Position numbers and translations under genes: made by a program. 64,000 bases of DNA from CALODL01 sp942492115 (GTDB lineage Bacteria; Planctomycetota; Phycisphaerae; UBA1845; CAIVHJ01): assembly GCA_942492115.1 (NCBI GenBank), contig CALODL010000024.1, positions 186,001-250,000 of the forward strand, read 5' to 3'. The notes under the pieces are model-generated. The model was not told the origin of the DNA. It worked only from the letters and a program-made list of their open reading frames with translations, and made no database searches. How positions within the stretch are numbered: the stretch's first letter is position 1; each line of letters opens with the position of its first letter. Of the stretch, positions 7,663-16,015 are shown piece after piece.

Positions 7663-8109
7663 ATGAACCGGATCGCAGAACAGGCACTTGAAGCCCACCG
7701 TCAGCTGGATGAAGAAATCGAAGAACTGCGGGCCGCTATGGATGCGGAGATCGGCGAACGTTCGAACGCCTGGTTGGCTCAAGCTGTTGAGTCATTCAGG
7801 CGGTTCCACACGAATCTCCGCCGGCATATCGAGATCGAGGAATCCGGGGGTTTCCTGGAGCCGGTCGTGCAGCGTCGCCCAACTCTGACCCCACAAGTCG
7901 ACCAACTCATGCACGAACATCGTGAGATGGTCGAATGCTGCGAGGGACTCGAGCACGACATGCACAGCGCGGACAAGGTGGAACCGGCGGATGTGGATGC
8001 CTTGCGGGGCCGCGTGCACGATCTGCTCGTGGCCCTGCAGAAACATGAGCACACGGAAAATGCCATAGTCCAGGATGTATTCAGCCAGGACATCGGGACC
8101 GGTGACTGA
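7663..8109 (+). CDS. Hemerythrin-like (HHE) domain protein
   Basis: This 148-residue all-helical protein has the histidine/glutamate pattern of HHE cation-binding domains: H12, H49/H55, E59, H84/H86 and KHEHTE (H128, H130, E132). Such proteins bind a di-iron centre and oxygen or nitric oxide, and can also act in iron storage. The ATG at 7663 is chosen because GGAGG lies 7 nt upstream; the frame is open 24 nt earlier (7639), but that start lies right at the predicted transcription start and has no ribosome site. It is the first gene behind the sigma-54 promoter and 9 bp before hydB, so it may scavenge oxygen for, or deliver a redox signal to, the hydrogenase. Confidence 0.82.
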   Translation: MNRIAEQALEAHRQLDEEIEELRAAMDAEIGERSNAWLAQAVESFRRFHTNLRRHIEIEESGGFLEPVVQRRPTLTPQVDQLMHEHREMVECCEGLEHDMHSADKVEPADVDALRGRVHDLLVALQKHEHTENAIVQDVFSQDIGTGD

Positions 8110-8118
8110 GAGTTTATC

Positions 8119-9249
8119 ATGTATATCTGTGAAGTTAGCGCTTTCGATGCCCTGCTGGCAGCGCTGCGCAGTCGCGGATACGAGTTGATCGGACCGACGG
8201 TCCGCGATGGTGCAATCGTTTATGACCACATCGATTCGTCCACCGATCTGCCATGTGGCGTCACGGACGAACAAACCGCGGGACACTACCGCCTCAAACC
8301 GCGTCATGACAACGCCTTGTTCGGTTATTCAGTAGGCCCGCACTCATGGAAGCAGTTCCTGTTTCCGCCGTCGACGAGATTGTGGTCTGCTCAACGGTCC
8401 CCATCCGAAATGACAATCGACAGCACGGCGGAACCAGCGCCCAAACGTGCTCTCATCGGTGTGCGGCCATGTGAATTGGCCGCCCTGGATATCCAGGACC
8501 GCGTCTTCTGTGGCGGAGACTTCAAGGATCCGCATTACGCTGCCCATCGCGAGAACCTGTTCATCCTTGCAGCGAATTGCACCGAGCCCGGCCACACATG
8601 TTTTTGCACGTCCATGGGAACAGGCCCGCAGGCGGTCACGCACTTCGATCTGGCAGTGACCGAGATGCCGGACGGTGTGACCCATGACTTCGTGATCGAA
8701 GTCGGCAGTGCACTCGGAGCCGAGGTCCTCGCCGACATACCACACCGTCAGGCGAATAGTGGTGAGGCGGAGGCCGCAACGACGGCTGTGCAGGATGCGG
8801 CAGGCCGCATGGGTCGACAGCTGGATACTGCCGGGATCAAGGAGTTGCTCTATGCCAATCACGATCACCCACGTTGGTCCGCGGTGGCCGAGCAGTGCCT
8901 GGCCTGTGCCAACTGCACGATGGTCTGTCCAACGTGCTTCTGTTCGCGCGTGGAGGACGTGACCGACCTCGCCGGCGACCATGCAGAACGGTGGCGCCAC
9001 TGGGACTCGTGTTTCAATCTCGACTTCAGCTACATCCACGGCGGCAGCGTGCGTCCGTCGATTTCATCGCGTTACAGACAGTGGCTGACCCACAAGATGG
9101 CCTCATGGCAGGACCAGTTCGACACGTTGGGCTGCGTGGGTTGCGGACGCTGTATCACGTGGTGCCCGGTGGGCATTGATCTGACCGACGAGGTCCGCGG
9201 CATCCGATCCGAGGATGCACGCCGTACCAGGGAGACCAACCATGGCTGA
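8119..9249 (+). CDS. hydB: [NiFe]-hydrogenase (group 3b, sulfhydrogenase-type) beta subunit, iron-sulfur
   Basis: This 376-residue protein is related to sulfhydrogenase beta subunit and anaerobic sulfite reductase subunit A. Two [4Fe-4S]-type cysteine clusters lie near the C-terminus: CLACANCTMVCPTCFC from about C260 and CVGCGRCITWCP from about C336, with an additional CTEPGHTCFC stretch around residue 154. In group 3b enzymes it relays electrons between the hydrogenase small subunit and the flavin subunit. It begins 9 bp after the hemerythrin gene and its stop overlaps the next start by 8 bp, as expected for a co-translated enzyme complex. Confidence 0.9.
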   Translation: MYICEVSAFDALLAALRSRGYELIGPTVRDGAIVYDHIDSSTDLPCGVTDEQTAGHYRLKPRHDNALFGYSVGPHSWKQFLFPPSTRLWSAQRSPSEMTIDSTAEPAPKRALIGVRPCELAALDIQDRVFCGGDFKDPHYAAHRENLFILAANCTEPGHTCFCTSMGTGPQAVTHFDLAVTEMPDGVTHDFVIEVGSALGAEVLADIPHRQANSGEAEAATTAVQDAAGRMGRQLDTAGIKELLYANHDHPRWSAVAEQCLACANCTMVCPTCFCSRVEDVTDLAGDHAERWRHWDSCFNLDFSYIHGGSVRPSISSRYRQWLTHKMASWQDQFDTLGCVGCGRCITWCPVGIDLTDEVRGIRSEDARRTRETNHG

Positions 9250-9706
9250 ATCTGACCCCGCACAGCTCGGCAGTATCGCATTCTTCGACGACCTGACGGC
9301 CCACGATATCAAGCTACTCGCGCCCCTCGCTCAGCAGCTCAATTACCAGGAAGATCAGGTGATCTTCCACGCCCACGAGCACGCCAGTGTGTTTCACGTC
9401 CTGGTGACAGGCAGCGTGGCGCTCAAGGTCCACGTGCCGCATCTGGGCCCTATTCCTGTGCAGACTCTCAAGTCCGGTGATGCATTGGGCTGGTCCTGGC
9501 TGGTTCCGCCCTATCACTGGCATTTCGATGCCCGCGCGATCGAGCCGGTCACAGCGATTGCTTTCGATGCTCGCGCGCTACGGCACTTAATGGATGACCA
9601 CAGCGACATGGGTTACCGGCTTCTACGCAGAATCACGAGCGTGATGGCGCAGCGGCTACAGTCCACGCGCCTGCAACTTCTTGATGTCTATGAAACGCGC
9701 ACCTGA
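9242..9706 (+). CDS. Cyclic nucleotide-binding domain protein without a DNA-binding domain
   Basis: The 154-residue product is a single Crp/Fnr-type beta-barrel domain (LNYQEDQVIFHAHEHASVFH, VQTLKSGDALGWSWL, then the long C-helix RRITSVMAQRLQSTR). It ends before any helix-turn-helix, so it cannot be a normal Crp-type repressor or activator. The ATG at 9242 has GGAG 8 nt upstream; the frame is open to 9215 but that lies deeper inside hydB. It is sandwiched between hydB and hydG with overlaps on both sides, an arrangement seen in several group 3b operons. A role as a small regulatory or assembly subunit of the hydrogenase is inferred. Confidence 0.82.
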   Translation: MAESDPAQLGSIAFFDDLTAHDIKLLAPLAQQLNYQEDQVIFHAHEHASVFHVLVTGSVALKVHVPHLGPIPVQTLKSGDALGWSWLVPPYHWHFDARAIEPVTAIAFDARALRHLMDDHSDMGYRLLRRITSVMAQRLQSTRLQLLDVYETRT

Positions 9707-9717
9707 TGGTGAGTATT

Positions 9718-10569
9718 ATGGAAGCGACTGCACAAACACGATGCTCCAGTGATCCGATGGTGCCGATGCCCTATCGCATTACGCGGATCATCCCAGAGAC
9801 ATCTGATACGTTCACATGTGAATTGTCCTCGGTGGACGGAACGCCCATGACTTTTCTGCCGGGGCAGTTCAACATGCTGTATGTGTTCGGCGTCGGCGAG
9901 ATCCCGATTTCAATCAGTGGCGACCCCGGTGCCCCTGACGTCCTCGTACACACGACGCGCGCGGTGGGCGCCGTAACCGGGGCGCTCAGTCGCCTGGTAG
10001 TCGGCGACGTCATTGGCGTTCGCGGACCCTTCGGAACGCCGTGGCCACTGGATATTGCCCGCACTCAAAACCTGGTGATTATCGCCGGCGGAATTGGTCT
10101 AGCGCCCTTGCGGCCTGTGATCTACTCCGCCCTGGCCGACCGCTCCGCGTTCGATCGCATCAGCCTGCTCTATGGCGCACGTACGCCAGAGGACATGCTC
10201 TACGCCGATGAACTGCGTGAATGGGGTGGGCGCTTCGATATCGAAGCGTACACGACGGTCGACCGCAGTACCGGCGACTGGCGCGGCAATGTCGGTGTCG
10301 TGACGCACCTCGTGCCCCATGCACCGTGCGATCCACACAAGACCATCGCAATGGTCTGTGGCCCCGAAATCATGATGCGTTTTGCAGTCATGGCACTGCA
10401 GGCACGAGGGGTCGCCAACGAGAGCATCCATGTGTCCATGGAGCGGAATATGCAATGTGCAGTTGGCTTTTGTGGCCATTGTCAGTTTGGTCCCGAATTT
10501 GTATGCAAAGACGGCCCCGTGTTCGCCTACCCGCGTGTCGAGAGGCTCCTGGGCCAGAAGGAAGCATGA
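9718..10569 (+). CDS. hydG: [NiFe]-hydrogenase (group 3b) gamma subunit, FAD/NAD(P)-binding reductase
   Basis: This approximately 283-residue protein has a ferredoxin-NADP reductase fold: an FAD region with FLPGQFNMLYVFGVGEIPIS, an NAD(P)-binding loop IIAGGIGLAPLRPVI, and CGPEIMM. A C-terminal [2Fe-2S] signature C-x4-C-x2-C-x8-C follows (MQCAVGFCGHCQFGPEFVC). It is the NAD(P)H-reactive subunit of sulfhydrogenase-type enzymes and is related to anaerobic sulfite reductase subunit B. An ATG at 9706 overlaps the preceding stop, but the ATG at 9718 has GGTGAG just upstream and is preferred. The next gene starts 4 bp after its stop. Confidence 0.92.
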   Translation: MEATAQTRCSSDPMVPMPYRITRIIPETSDTFTCELSSVDGTPMTFLPGQFNMLYVFGVGEIPISISGDPGAPDVLVHTTRAVGAVTGALSRLVVGDVIGVRGPFGTPWPLDIARTQNLVIIAGGIGLAPLRPVIYSALADRSAFDRISLLYGARTPEDMLYADELREWGGRFDIEAYTTVDRSTGDWRGNVGVVTHLVPHAPCDPHKTIAMVCGPEIMMRFAVMALQARGVANESIHVSMERNMQCAVGFCGHCQFGPEFVCKDGPVFAYPRVERLLGQKEA

Positions 10570-10573
10570 CGCC

Positions 10574-11407
10574 GTGACCTCCGAGACAACATTACTGGAT
10601 GAAGCGCCGCAACCACGTACCCCGCCCGAGCGCAAGCCCAAGCTTGCAGTTTGGAAATTCGCGTCGTGCGACGGTTGCCAGTTGAGCCTGCTCGACTGTG
10701 AAGACGACCTCCTGGCCGTGACTGACGCCGTGGATATCGCCTATTTTCCCGAAGCCACCCGTACCGTGCTGCCCGGACCCTATGACGTATCACTGGTCGA
10801 AGGGTCAATCACGACAGCACATGATGCCGAACGCATCCTCGATATCCGCAAGCAATCCAAAGTGCTCATCACCATAGGTGCCTGTGCCACCTCGGGTGGC
10901 ATACAGGCTTTGAGGAACTTCCAGGATGTCGACAGTTTTGTGCGGACGGTGTACGCCTCGCCCGAGTACATCAGCACGCTGGCGACGTCGACACCGATCG
11001 CCAACCACGTATTCGTCGACTTTGAACTGCGTGGTTGCCCGATCAACAAGACCCAACTCATTGAGGTGATCAACGCCCACCTCAACGGCCGTCGCCCCAA
11101 TGTTCCCACACATGACGTCTGCGTGGAATGCAAACTGCGCGGCCTTGTGTGCGTCATGGTCGCCCACGGCACGCCGTGCCTTGGGCCGGTGACGCAGGCG
11201 GGTTGTGGCGCCCTGTGCCCGGCCTATGCACGCGGATGCTACGGTTGCTTCGGGCCTCGAGAATCAGCGAACACGGCAGCCCTGGCCGCGTGGTGGCAGC
11301 ACCCACTCGGAGCAACGCGCAACGAGGTACTGCTCGCGCTGCGCACCTACAACGCAGGGGCTGAGGCCTTTAGAGAAGAGAGCTGTCGTCATGAAGAAAA
11401 AGAGTAG
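10574..11407 (+). CDS. hydD: [NiFe]-hydrogenase (group 3b) small (delta) subunit
   Basis: The 277-residue protein starts at a GTG 4 bp after hydG. It carries the small-subunit signature VWKFASCDGCQLSLLDCEDD (C32, C35), ITIGACATSGG, the FELRGCPINK segment, and C-terminal cysteines including CVECKLRG, GTPCLGPVTQAGCGALCPAYARGCYGCFGP. These bind three [4Fe-4S] clusters that carry electrons to and from the NiFe site. The open frame reaches much further upstream into hydG, but that extension is out-of-frame hydG sequence, so the GTG is the sensible start. It overlaps the large-subunit gene by 17 bp. Confidence 0.93.
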   Translation: MTSETTLLDEAPQPRTPPERKPKLAVWKFASCDGCQLSLLDCEDDLLAVTDAVDIAYFPEATRTVLPGPYDVSLVEGSITTAHDAERILDIRKQSKVLITIGACATSGGIQALRNFQDVDSFVRTVYASPEYISTLATSTPIANHVFVDFELRGCPINKTQLIEVINAHLNGRRPNVPTHDVCVECKLRGLVCVMVAHGTPCLGPVTQAGCGALCPAYARGCYGCFGPRESANTAALAAWWQHPLGATRNEVLLALRTYNAGAEAFREESCRHEEKE

Positions 11408-12686
11408 GACAATCGAGGTGGACTACCTTGCCCGGGTCGAGGGTGAAGGCGCCATGTTCATCAAGATCAATGATGGCATACTCGAAGAAGTCAAACTCAA
11501 GATCTTTGAGCCACCACGGTTCTTCGAAGCGTTCCTCCGCGGACGTGACTTCCGTGAAGCACCCGATATCACAGCGCGCATTTGCGGTATCTGCCCGGTG
11601 GCCTACCTCATGGGGGCCTGCCACGCCATGGAAGACATTTGTGGTGCCGAGGTTGGGGGCAGCCTGCGCGCCTTGCGACGATTACTGTACTGCGGCGAGT
11701 GGATCGAAAGCCATGTCTTGCACATGTTCATGCTGCATGCCCCCGACTTTCTCGGCTACCCCGATGCGATTACGATGGCCAAAGACCATCCGGATGCGGT
11801 CAAGCAGGCACTGCGCATCAAGAAGATCGGCAACGATATCATGACGCTACTGGGTGGCCGCGAAATCCACCCCATCAATGTCCGCGTCGGCGGGTTTTAC
11901 AAGGTTCCAACCCGTGCGGAGCTTCAGACGCTGCGGCCGGACCTGGAGTGGGCTCTCGAACAATCCATCGACAATGTCGGCTTCGTCTCCAACTTTCCCA
12001 TGCAGGAATTCGACCAGGACTACGAGTTCATCGCCTTGCGGCATCCCGACGAGTATCCGTTCAACGAAGGGCGCTTGATTTCGAACAAAGGCATCGATGT
12101 ACCGATCAGCCAATACGATGACGTACTCACAGAACAGCACGTTGAGTACTCGACTGCCCTGCACACCAGCGTCGTGGGACGTGGTTGCTGCCAGGCGGGT
12201 CCCCTGGCACGTTTCAGTCTCAATTACGAACAGCTGACACCCCGTGCCCGGAAAGCCGCACAGGATTCCGGACTCGGCCCACAGTGTTTCAATCCGTTCA
12301 AGAGCATCATCGTCCGTGGAGTCGAGGTGGTCTTCGCGTTAGAAGAAGCCTTGCGCATCATCGAAGAATACGATCCTCCGGCTCGCCCCGCCGTTGATGT
12401 CACCCCGCAAGCCGGAACCGGTTACGGTTGCACGGAAGCCCCACGCGGCATTTGCTACCATCGTTACACCATTGACGATGCGGGCGTCATCCAGGATGCC
12501 AAGATCGTTTCTCCTACGGCGCTGAATCAGAAATCCATCGAGAAAGATCTGTGGCACTACGTCGAGCCCAATATCGACCGTCCCGACGATGAATTGCAGC
12601 TCGAGTGCGAGCAAGCCATCCGCAATTACGATCCATGTATTTCGTGCTCGACGCACTTTCTGAAACTCGAGGTTGAACGCTCATGA
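11391..12686 (+). CDS. hydA: [NiFe]-hydrogenase (group 3b) large (alpha) catalytic subunit
   Basis: This 431-residue protein contains the L1 motif RICGICPVAYLMGACHAMED (C65, C68) and the L2 motif DPCISCSTH (C416, C419, H422), the four cysteines that hold the NiFe(CN)2CO centre. Nine residues follow H422, matching the short C-terminal tail removed by the endopeptidase encoded next. The enzyme class catalyses reversible H2 oxidation coupled to NAD(P)H and can reduce elemental sulfur. The ATG at 11391 sits inside the end of hydD; the frame is open upstream but only as hydD in another frame. The stop overlaps the protease start by ATGA. Confidence 0.96.
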   Translation: MKKKSRTIEVDYLARVEGEGAMFIKINDGILEEVKLKIFEPPRFFEAFLRGRDFREAPDITARICGICPVAYLMGACHAMEDICGAEVGGSLRALRRLLYCGEWIESHVLHMFMLHAPDFLGYPDAITMAKDHPDAVKQALRIKKIGNDIMTLLGGREIHPINVRVGGFYKVPTRAELQTLRPDLEWALEQSIDNVGFVSNFPMQEFDQDYEFIALRHPDEYPFNEGRLISNKGIDVPISQYDDVLTEQHVEYSTALHTSVVGRGCCQAGPLARFSLNYEQLTPRARKAAQDSGLGPQCFNPFKSIIVRGVEVVFALEEALRIIEEYDPPARPAVDVTPQAGTGYGCTEAPRGICYHRYTIDDAGVIQDAKIVSPTALNQKSIEKDLWHYVEPNIDRPDDELQLECEQAIRNYDPCISCSTHFLKLEVERS

Positions 12687-13168
12687 CGACACACCTGGTC
12701 ATCGGTATTGGCAACCGCTATCGCCGTGATGACGGCATTGGACCATACGTTGCTGATACGCTAGCGCAGCATGGCCACGATGGCGAGATCATTGAACACT
12801 GCGGCGAAGGGGCCTCCTTAATGGACATGTGGCGCACATATGATCACGTCGTGCTGATCGACGCCGCCCACAGCGGCGCGCCGACGGGGACCATCCATCG
12901 TTTCGCAGCTCACTGCCAGCGTATTCCTTCGCGTTTCTTCAATTACTCGACCCATGCATTCAGTGTGGCCGAGGCCATCGAGATGGCTCGAGCGTTGGAC
13001 ACGCTACCGGCTGAACTCTATCTGTTCGGTATCGAAGGACAGGACTTTTCCAGCGGCCAGGAACTGACTCCGGTGGTTCGTGCTGCCGCGGACCGCGTGA
13101 TCCATGTTATCGAAACCACCCTTGGCGCTCCATGTAAGGAGGACATGCCGTGCACGAAATGTCATTGA
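12683..13168 (+). CDS. Hydrogenase maturation endopeptidase (M52 family)
   Basis: The 161-residue protein opens with the family motif VIGIGNRYRRDDGIGPYVAD, in which the DDG aspartate helps bind nickel. It also carries VVLIDAAHSG and STHAFSV (conserved histidine), followed by LPAELYLFGIEG. The enzyme removes the C-terminal peptide of the nickel-loaded large subunit, here probably the nine residues after H422 of HydA. The gene overlaps hydA by 4 bp and hypA by 19 bp. The C-terminal extension CKEDMPCTKCH is cysteine-rich and lies over the hypA start, so it may be a by-product of the overlap. Confidence 0.93.
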   Translation: MTTHLVIGIGNRYRRDDGIGPYVADTLAQHGHDGEIIEHCGEGASLMDMWRTYDHVVLIDAAHSGAPTGTIHRFAAHCQRIPSRFFNYSTHAFSVAEAIEMARALDTLPAELYLFGIEGQDFSSGQELTPVVRAAADRVIHVIETTLGAPCKEDMPCTKCH

Positions 13169-13413
13169 TCGCAGATTTGATGCGCAAGATCGAGGGCGTC
13201 CGGATCGAACAGCACGCCAACCGGGTGCTCAACGTGCGCGTCCGTCTTGGAGCACTCGCGCACATCTCGGCCCACCACTTTCGTGACCACTTCGAACAGG
13301 GAACACGGGGGACATCCGCGGAACGTGCCCATCTCGAGATCGAGGTCTCAGATGATATCGAGGATCCGCATGCTCAAGACATCATGCTCCAAACTGTTGA
13401 AGTGGGTGACTGA
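13150..13413 (+). CDS. hypA: Short HypA-type nickel chaperone lacking the zinc-finger domain
   Basis: The GTG start gives (M)HEMSLIADLMRKIE, with the His2-Glu3 nickel-binding N-terminus typical of HypA. VRVRLGALAHISAHHFRDHFEQGTRGT (about residues 28-54) matches the HypA core. At 87 residues it is shorter than the usual ~113. The C-terminal part, ending DDIEDPHAQDIMLQTVEVGD, has no CxxC pair, so the structural zinc site is missing. Full-length HypA delivers nickel with HypB; no hypB is present here. The protein may be a specialised, possibly nickel-only, chaperone for this hydrogenase. It overlaps the peptidase gene and lies 2 bp before hypF. Confidence 0.82.
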   Translation: MHEMSLIADLMRKIEGVRIEQHANRVLNVRVRLGALAHISAHHFRDHFEQGTRGTSAERAHLEIEVSDDIEDPHAQDIMLQTVEVGD

Positions 13414-13415
13414 TC

Positions 13416-15791
13416 ATGAGTTCGATTGTTGATCAGCGTTGCATCCGAGCCACGCCGGCCTATCGCCGGAACCACCTGGCCGTGCGCGGCGCTGTCCAGG
13501 GTGTCGGCTTCCGGCCGTTCGTTTACCGCCTGGCCACCGACCTCCAACTCAACGGCCATGTGTGCAACACACCGGGGGGTGTCATCATCGAAATCGAGGG
13601 GCCATCGGCCAACGTCGAGGCGTTCAACACCCGTTTGACTGCGGACAAGCCGCCGCTGTCGATCATCGACGATTGTACGATCCGTACACTCCCACTCCAG
13701 AACACCGCAGGATTCACCATTGTCGACAGCATCGAGAACGGGCGCTGCCAGGCCCTCGTGCTCCCGGATATTGCTACATGCATTGATTGCTTACGCGACA
13801 TTTTCGATCCGTGCAATCGGCGTTTCATGTACCCGCTGACCAATTGCACGCACTGCGGGCCACGCTATTCGATTATCCAGCGCCTGCCCTACGACCGCAG
13901 CAAGACGACTATGTCGCAATTCGAGATGTGTCTCGATTGCCAGCGCGAATACGATGACCCGCGTGACCGACGGTTCCACGCCCAACCCAACGCGTGTCCA
14001 CGTTGCGGTCCACAACTGGCATTGTGGGATGCTGGCGGCAAGGTACTGTGCCAACGCCAGGATGCACTGGACACGACGGTCCGCGCACTCAACGACGGCC
14101 TGATCGTCGCAGTCAAAGGCCTCGGCGGGTTCCACTTGATGGTCGATCCACGTCAGGACCGCACGGTCGACGAACTCCGCCGCCGTAAACACCGCGACGA
14201 GAAGCCGCTCGCTCTCATGTATCCCACAATCGATCATGTCGCGTTGGACTGTGTCACGCCCCAGGCGGCAGCCGACACGCTGCGGTCTCCCGCCGCGCCG
14301 ATCGTATTGCTCGAGCGCCTCCCGGGGCGGGACGAGATCTCCAGCCTGGTCGCGCCCGGCTACCCTGAGCTGGGAGTCATGCTGCCATATACACCGCTGC
14401 ACCACTTGCTCATGCATGCGTTGGACCGACCCATGGTAGCCACCAGCGGCAACCTGTCGGATGAACCCATGTGCTTCGATGAACACGATGCCCTCGACCG
14501 CCTGCGGGACATCGCTGATGTATTTCTCGTGCACGACCGCCCGATCCATCGGCATGTCGACGATTCTGTGGTTCGCCTGGTCCACGGAAGTCCGGTTGTA
14601 TTGCGGCGGGCCCGCGGGTATGCCCCGCTGCCGGTGGCTTCGGTCCCGACCGACCACCCGGCTGTTCTGGCTGTCGGCGGGCACCTCAAGAACACCATTG
14701 CACTGGCCACCGAGAGACGCGTATTCATCAGCCAGCATATCGGCGATCTCGAGACCGTTCCGGCACAAGATGCGTTCGAACACACCGCAGTTGCGCTAGC
14801 AGAACTGTATGACACCGCACCCGAAATCATCGCCTGTGATGAACACCCGGATTATGTGTCCACACACTACGCTCGGTCTCACGGATCGCACGTTGTAGCC
14901 GTCCAACATCACCACGCTCATATCGCCGCATGCATGGCTGAACATGGACTGCATGATGCAGTGTGTGGAATCGCCTGGGACGGCACAGGCTATGGCTCGG
15001 ATGGTACCGTATGGGGTGGGGAATTCATGGCCTGCACGCGCCGAGACTACCGTCGCACCGGACACCTGCGACAGTTCGGCTTGCCCGGCGGTGATCGGGC
15101 GGCCGTGGAACCCCGCCGGTGTGCCGTGGGTGTGCTCTACGAAATCTTTGGTACTCAGGTGGCGCACATGGATCACTTGCCATGCGTGTGGTCCTTTACC
15201 GCTCAGCAACGCACAACGCTGCTGACCGCGCTGCACCGCGGCATCAATGCTCCACGGACGTCAAGCATGGGTCGGCTCTTCGATGCAATCGCAGCACTCA
15301 TCGGCCTGCAGCAGACCACTGCATTCGAAGGCCAGGCGGCCATGCGTCTGCAGTACTGCGCGGCCGACAGTTCAGACCAGCGCATCTACTCTGCACCCGT
15401 ACTGGAGCCTTCTGGGACGCAGCACCCTGCAATCATCGACTGGGAGCCGATGATCCGCGGCATCCTCAGCGATATCGCCCACGGAGCATGCCGAGCCGAT
15501 GTGGCGGCGCGATTCCATAACACCTTGATCGGTATCGTGGTCCTCATGGCCCAACGGTCCGGCCTGCAGGACGTCGTGCTTTCGGGCGGCTGTTTCCAAA
15601 ACACCCTGTTACTCGGTGGCGCCATCGACGCGTTGGTCCGAGAGGGCTTCAGAGTCCACTGGCCGCAACGGGTTCCTGCGGGAGACGGCGGCATCGCATT
15701 GGGCCAGGCCACCGTGGCGCTGGCCCGCCTGGCCGCGGCCCCCCCATTGGAGGATACACCATGTGCCTCGCCATTCCCGGCCAGGTCCTGA
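13416..15791 (+). CDS. hypF: Carbamoyltransferase HypF, hydrogenase cyanide-ligand synthesis
   Basis: This 791-residue protein shows all four HypF parts: an acylphosphatase domain (RGAVQGVGFRPFVYRLA, residues 24-40), two C4 zinc fingers (CIDC...CTHCG and CLDC...CPRCG, about 120-205), a YrdC-like domain (VAVKGLGGFHLMVDP), and a Kae1-like C-terminal domain (VQHHHAHIAACMAEH, WDGTGYGSDGTVWGGEF, VLSGGCFQN). It converts carbamoyl phosphate to a thiocarbamate on HypE. The length is normal (about 750-800). It sits 2 bp after hypA and overlaps hypC by 31 bp. Confidence 0.96.
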   Translation: MSSIVDQRCIRATPAYRRNHLAVRGAVQGVGFRPFVYRLATDLQLNGHVCNTPGGVIIEIEGPSANVEAFNTRLTADKPPLSIIDDCTIRTLPLQNTAGFTIVDSIENGRCQALVLPDIATCIDCLRDIFDPCNRRFMYPLTNCTHCGPRYSIIQRLPYDRSKTTMSQFEMCLDCQREYDDPRDRRFHAQPNACPRCGPQLALWDAGGKVLCQRQDALDTTVRALNDGLIVAVKGLGGFHLMVDPRQDRTVDELRRRKHRDEKPLALMYPTIDHVALDCVTPQAAADTLRSPAAPIVLLERLPGRDEISSLVAPGYPELGVMLPYTPLHHLLMHALDRPMVATSGNLSDEPMCFDEHDALDRLRDIADVFLVHDRPIHRHVDDSVVRLVHGSPVVLRRARGYAPLPVASVPTDHPAVLAVGGHLKNTIALATERRVFISQHIGDLETVPAQDAFEHTAVALAELYDTAPEIIACDEHPDYVSTHYARSHGSHVVAVQHHHAHIAACMAEHGLHDAVCGIAWDGTGYGSDGTVWGGEFMACTRRDYRRTGHLRQFGLPGGDRAAVEPRRCAVGVLYEIFGTQVAHMDHLPCVWSFTAQQRTTLLTALHRGINAPRTSSMGRLFDAIAALIGLQQTTAFEGQAAMRLQYCAADSSDQRIYSAPVLEPSGTQHPAIIDWEPMIRGILSDIAHGACRADVAARFHNTLIGIVVLMAQRSGLQDVVLSGGCFQNTLLLGGAIDALVREGFRVHWPQRVPAGDGGIALGQATVALARLAAAPPLEDTPCASPFPARS

Positions 15792-16015
15792 GTGTCGCAG
15801 GGCAGGATTCGCACCTGCGTACAGGACAGGTCAGCTTCGGCGGGATCACCAAGCGGGTCTCGCTCGCATGCGTCCCTGATGCACGCCCAGGTGACTATGT
15901 CCTCGTCCACGTTGGCCTTGCCATCAGCACGATCGATGAGCACGAGGCGCAACGGGTGTTTGAGTACTTGAATGAGATGGATGAACTGGCAGAACTCGAG
16001 GACGTCTCCGAATGA
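15761..16015 (+). CDS. hypC: HypC/HupF-family hydrogenase assembly chaperone
   Basis: The 84-residue protein begins MCLAIPGQVLSV, the HypC signature whose Cys2 takes part in Fe(CN)2CO transfer. VSFGGITKRVSLACVPDARPGDYVLVHVGLAI follows in family order. HypC partners HypD during iron-centre assembly and delivers it to the large subunit. It overlaps hypF by 31 bp and hypD by 4 bp. Confidence 0.96.
   Translation: MCLAIPGQVLSVAGQDSHLRTGQVSFGGITKRVSLACVPDARPGDYVLVHVGLAISTIDEHEAQRVFEYLNEMDELAELEDVSE

Noticed and set aside
10382..10573. Upstream extension of the hydrogenase small subunit
   Set aside because: This is hydG sequence in another frame; the GTG at 10574 lies 4 bp after hydG and begins family-like sequence.
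13791..14783. A 330-codon minus-strand frame
   Set aside because: It lies wholly opposite hypF and has no recognisable domain or ribosome site.
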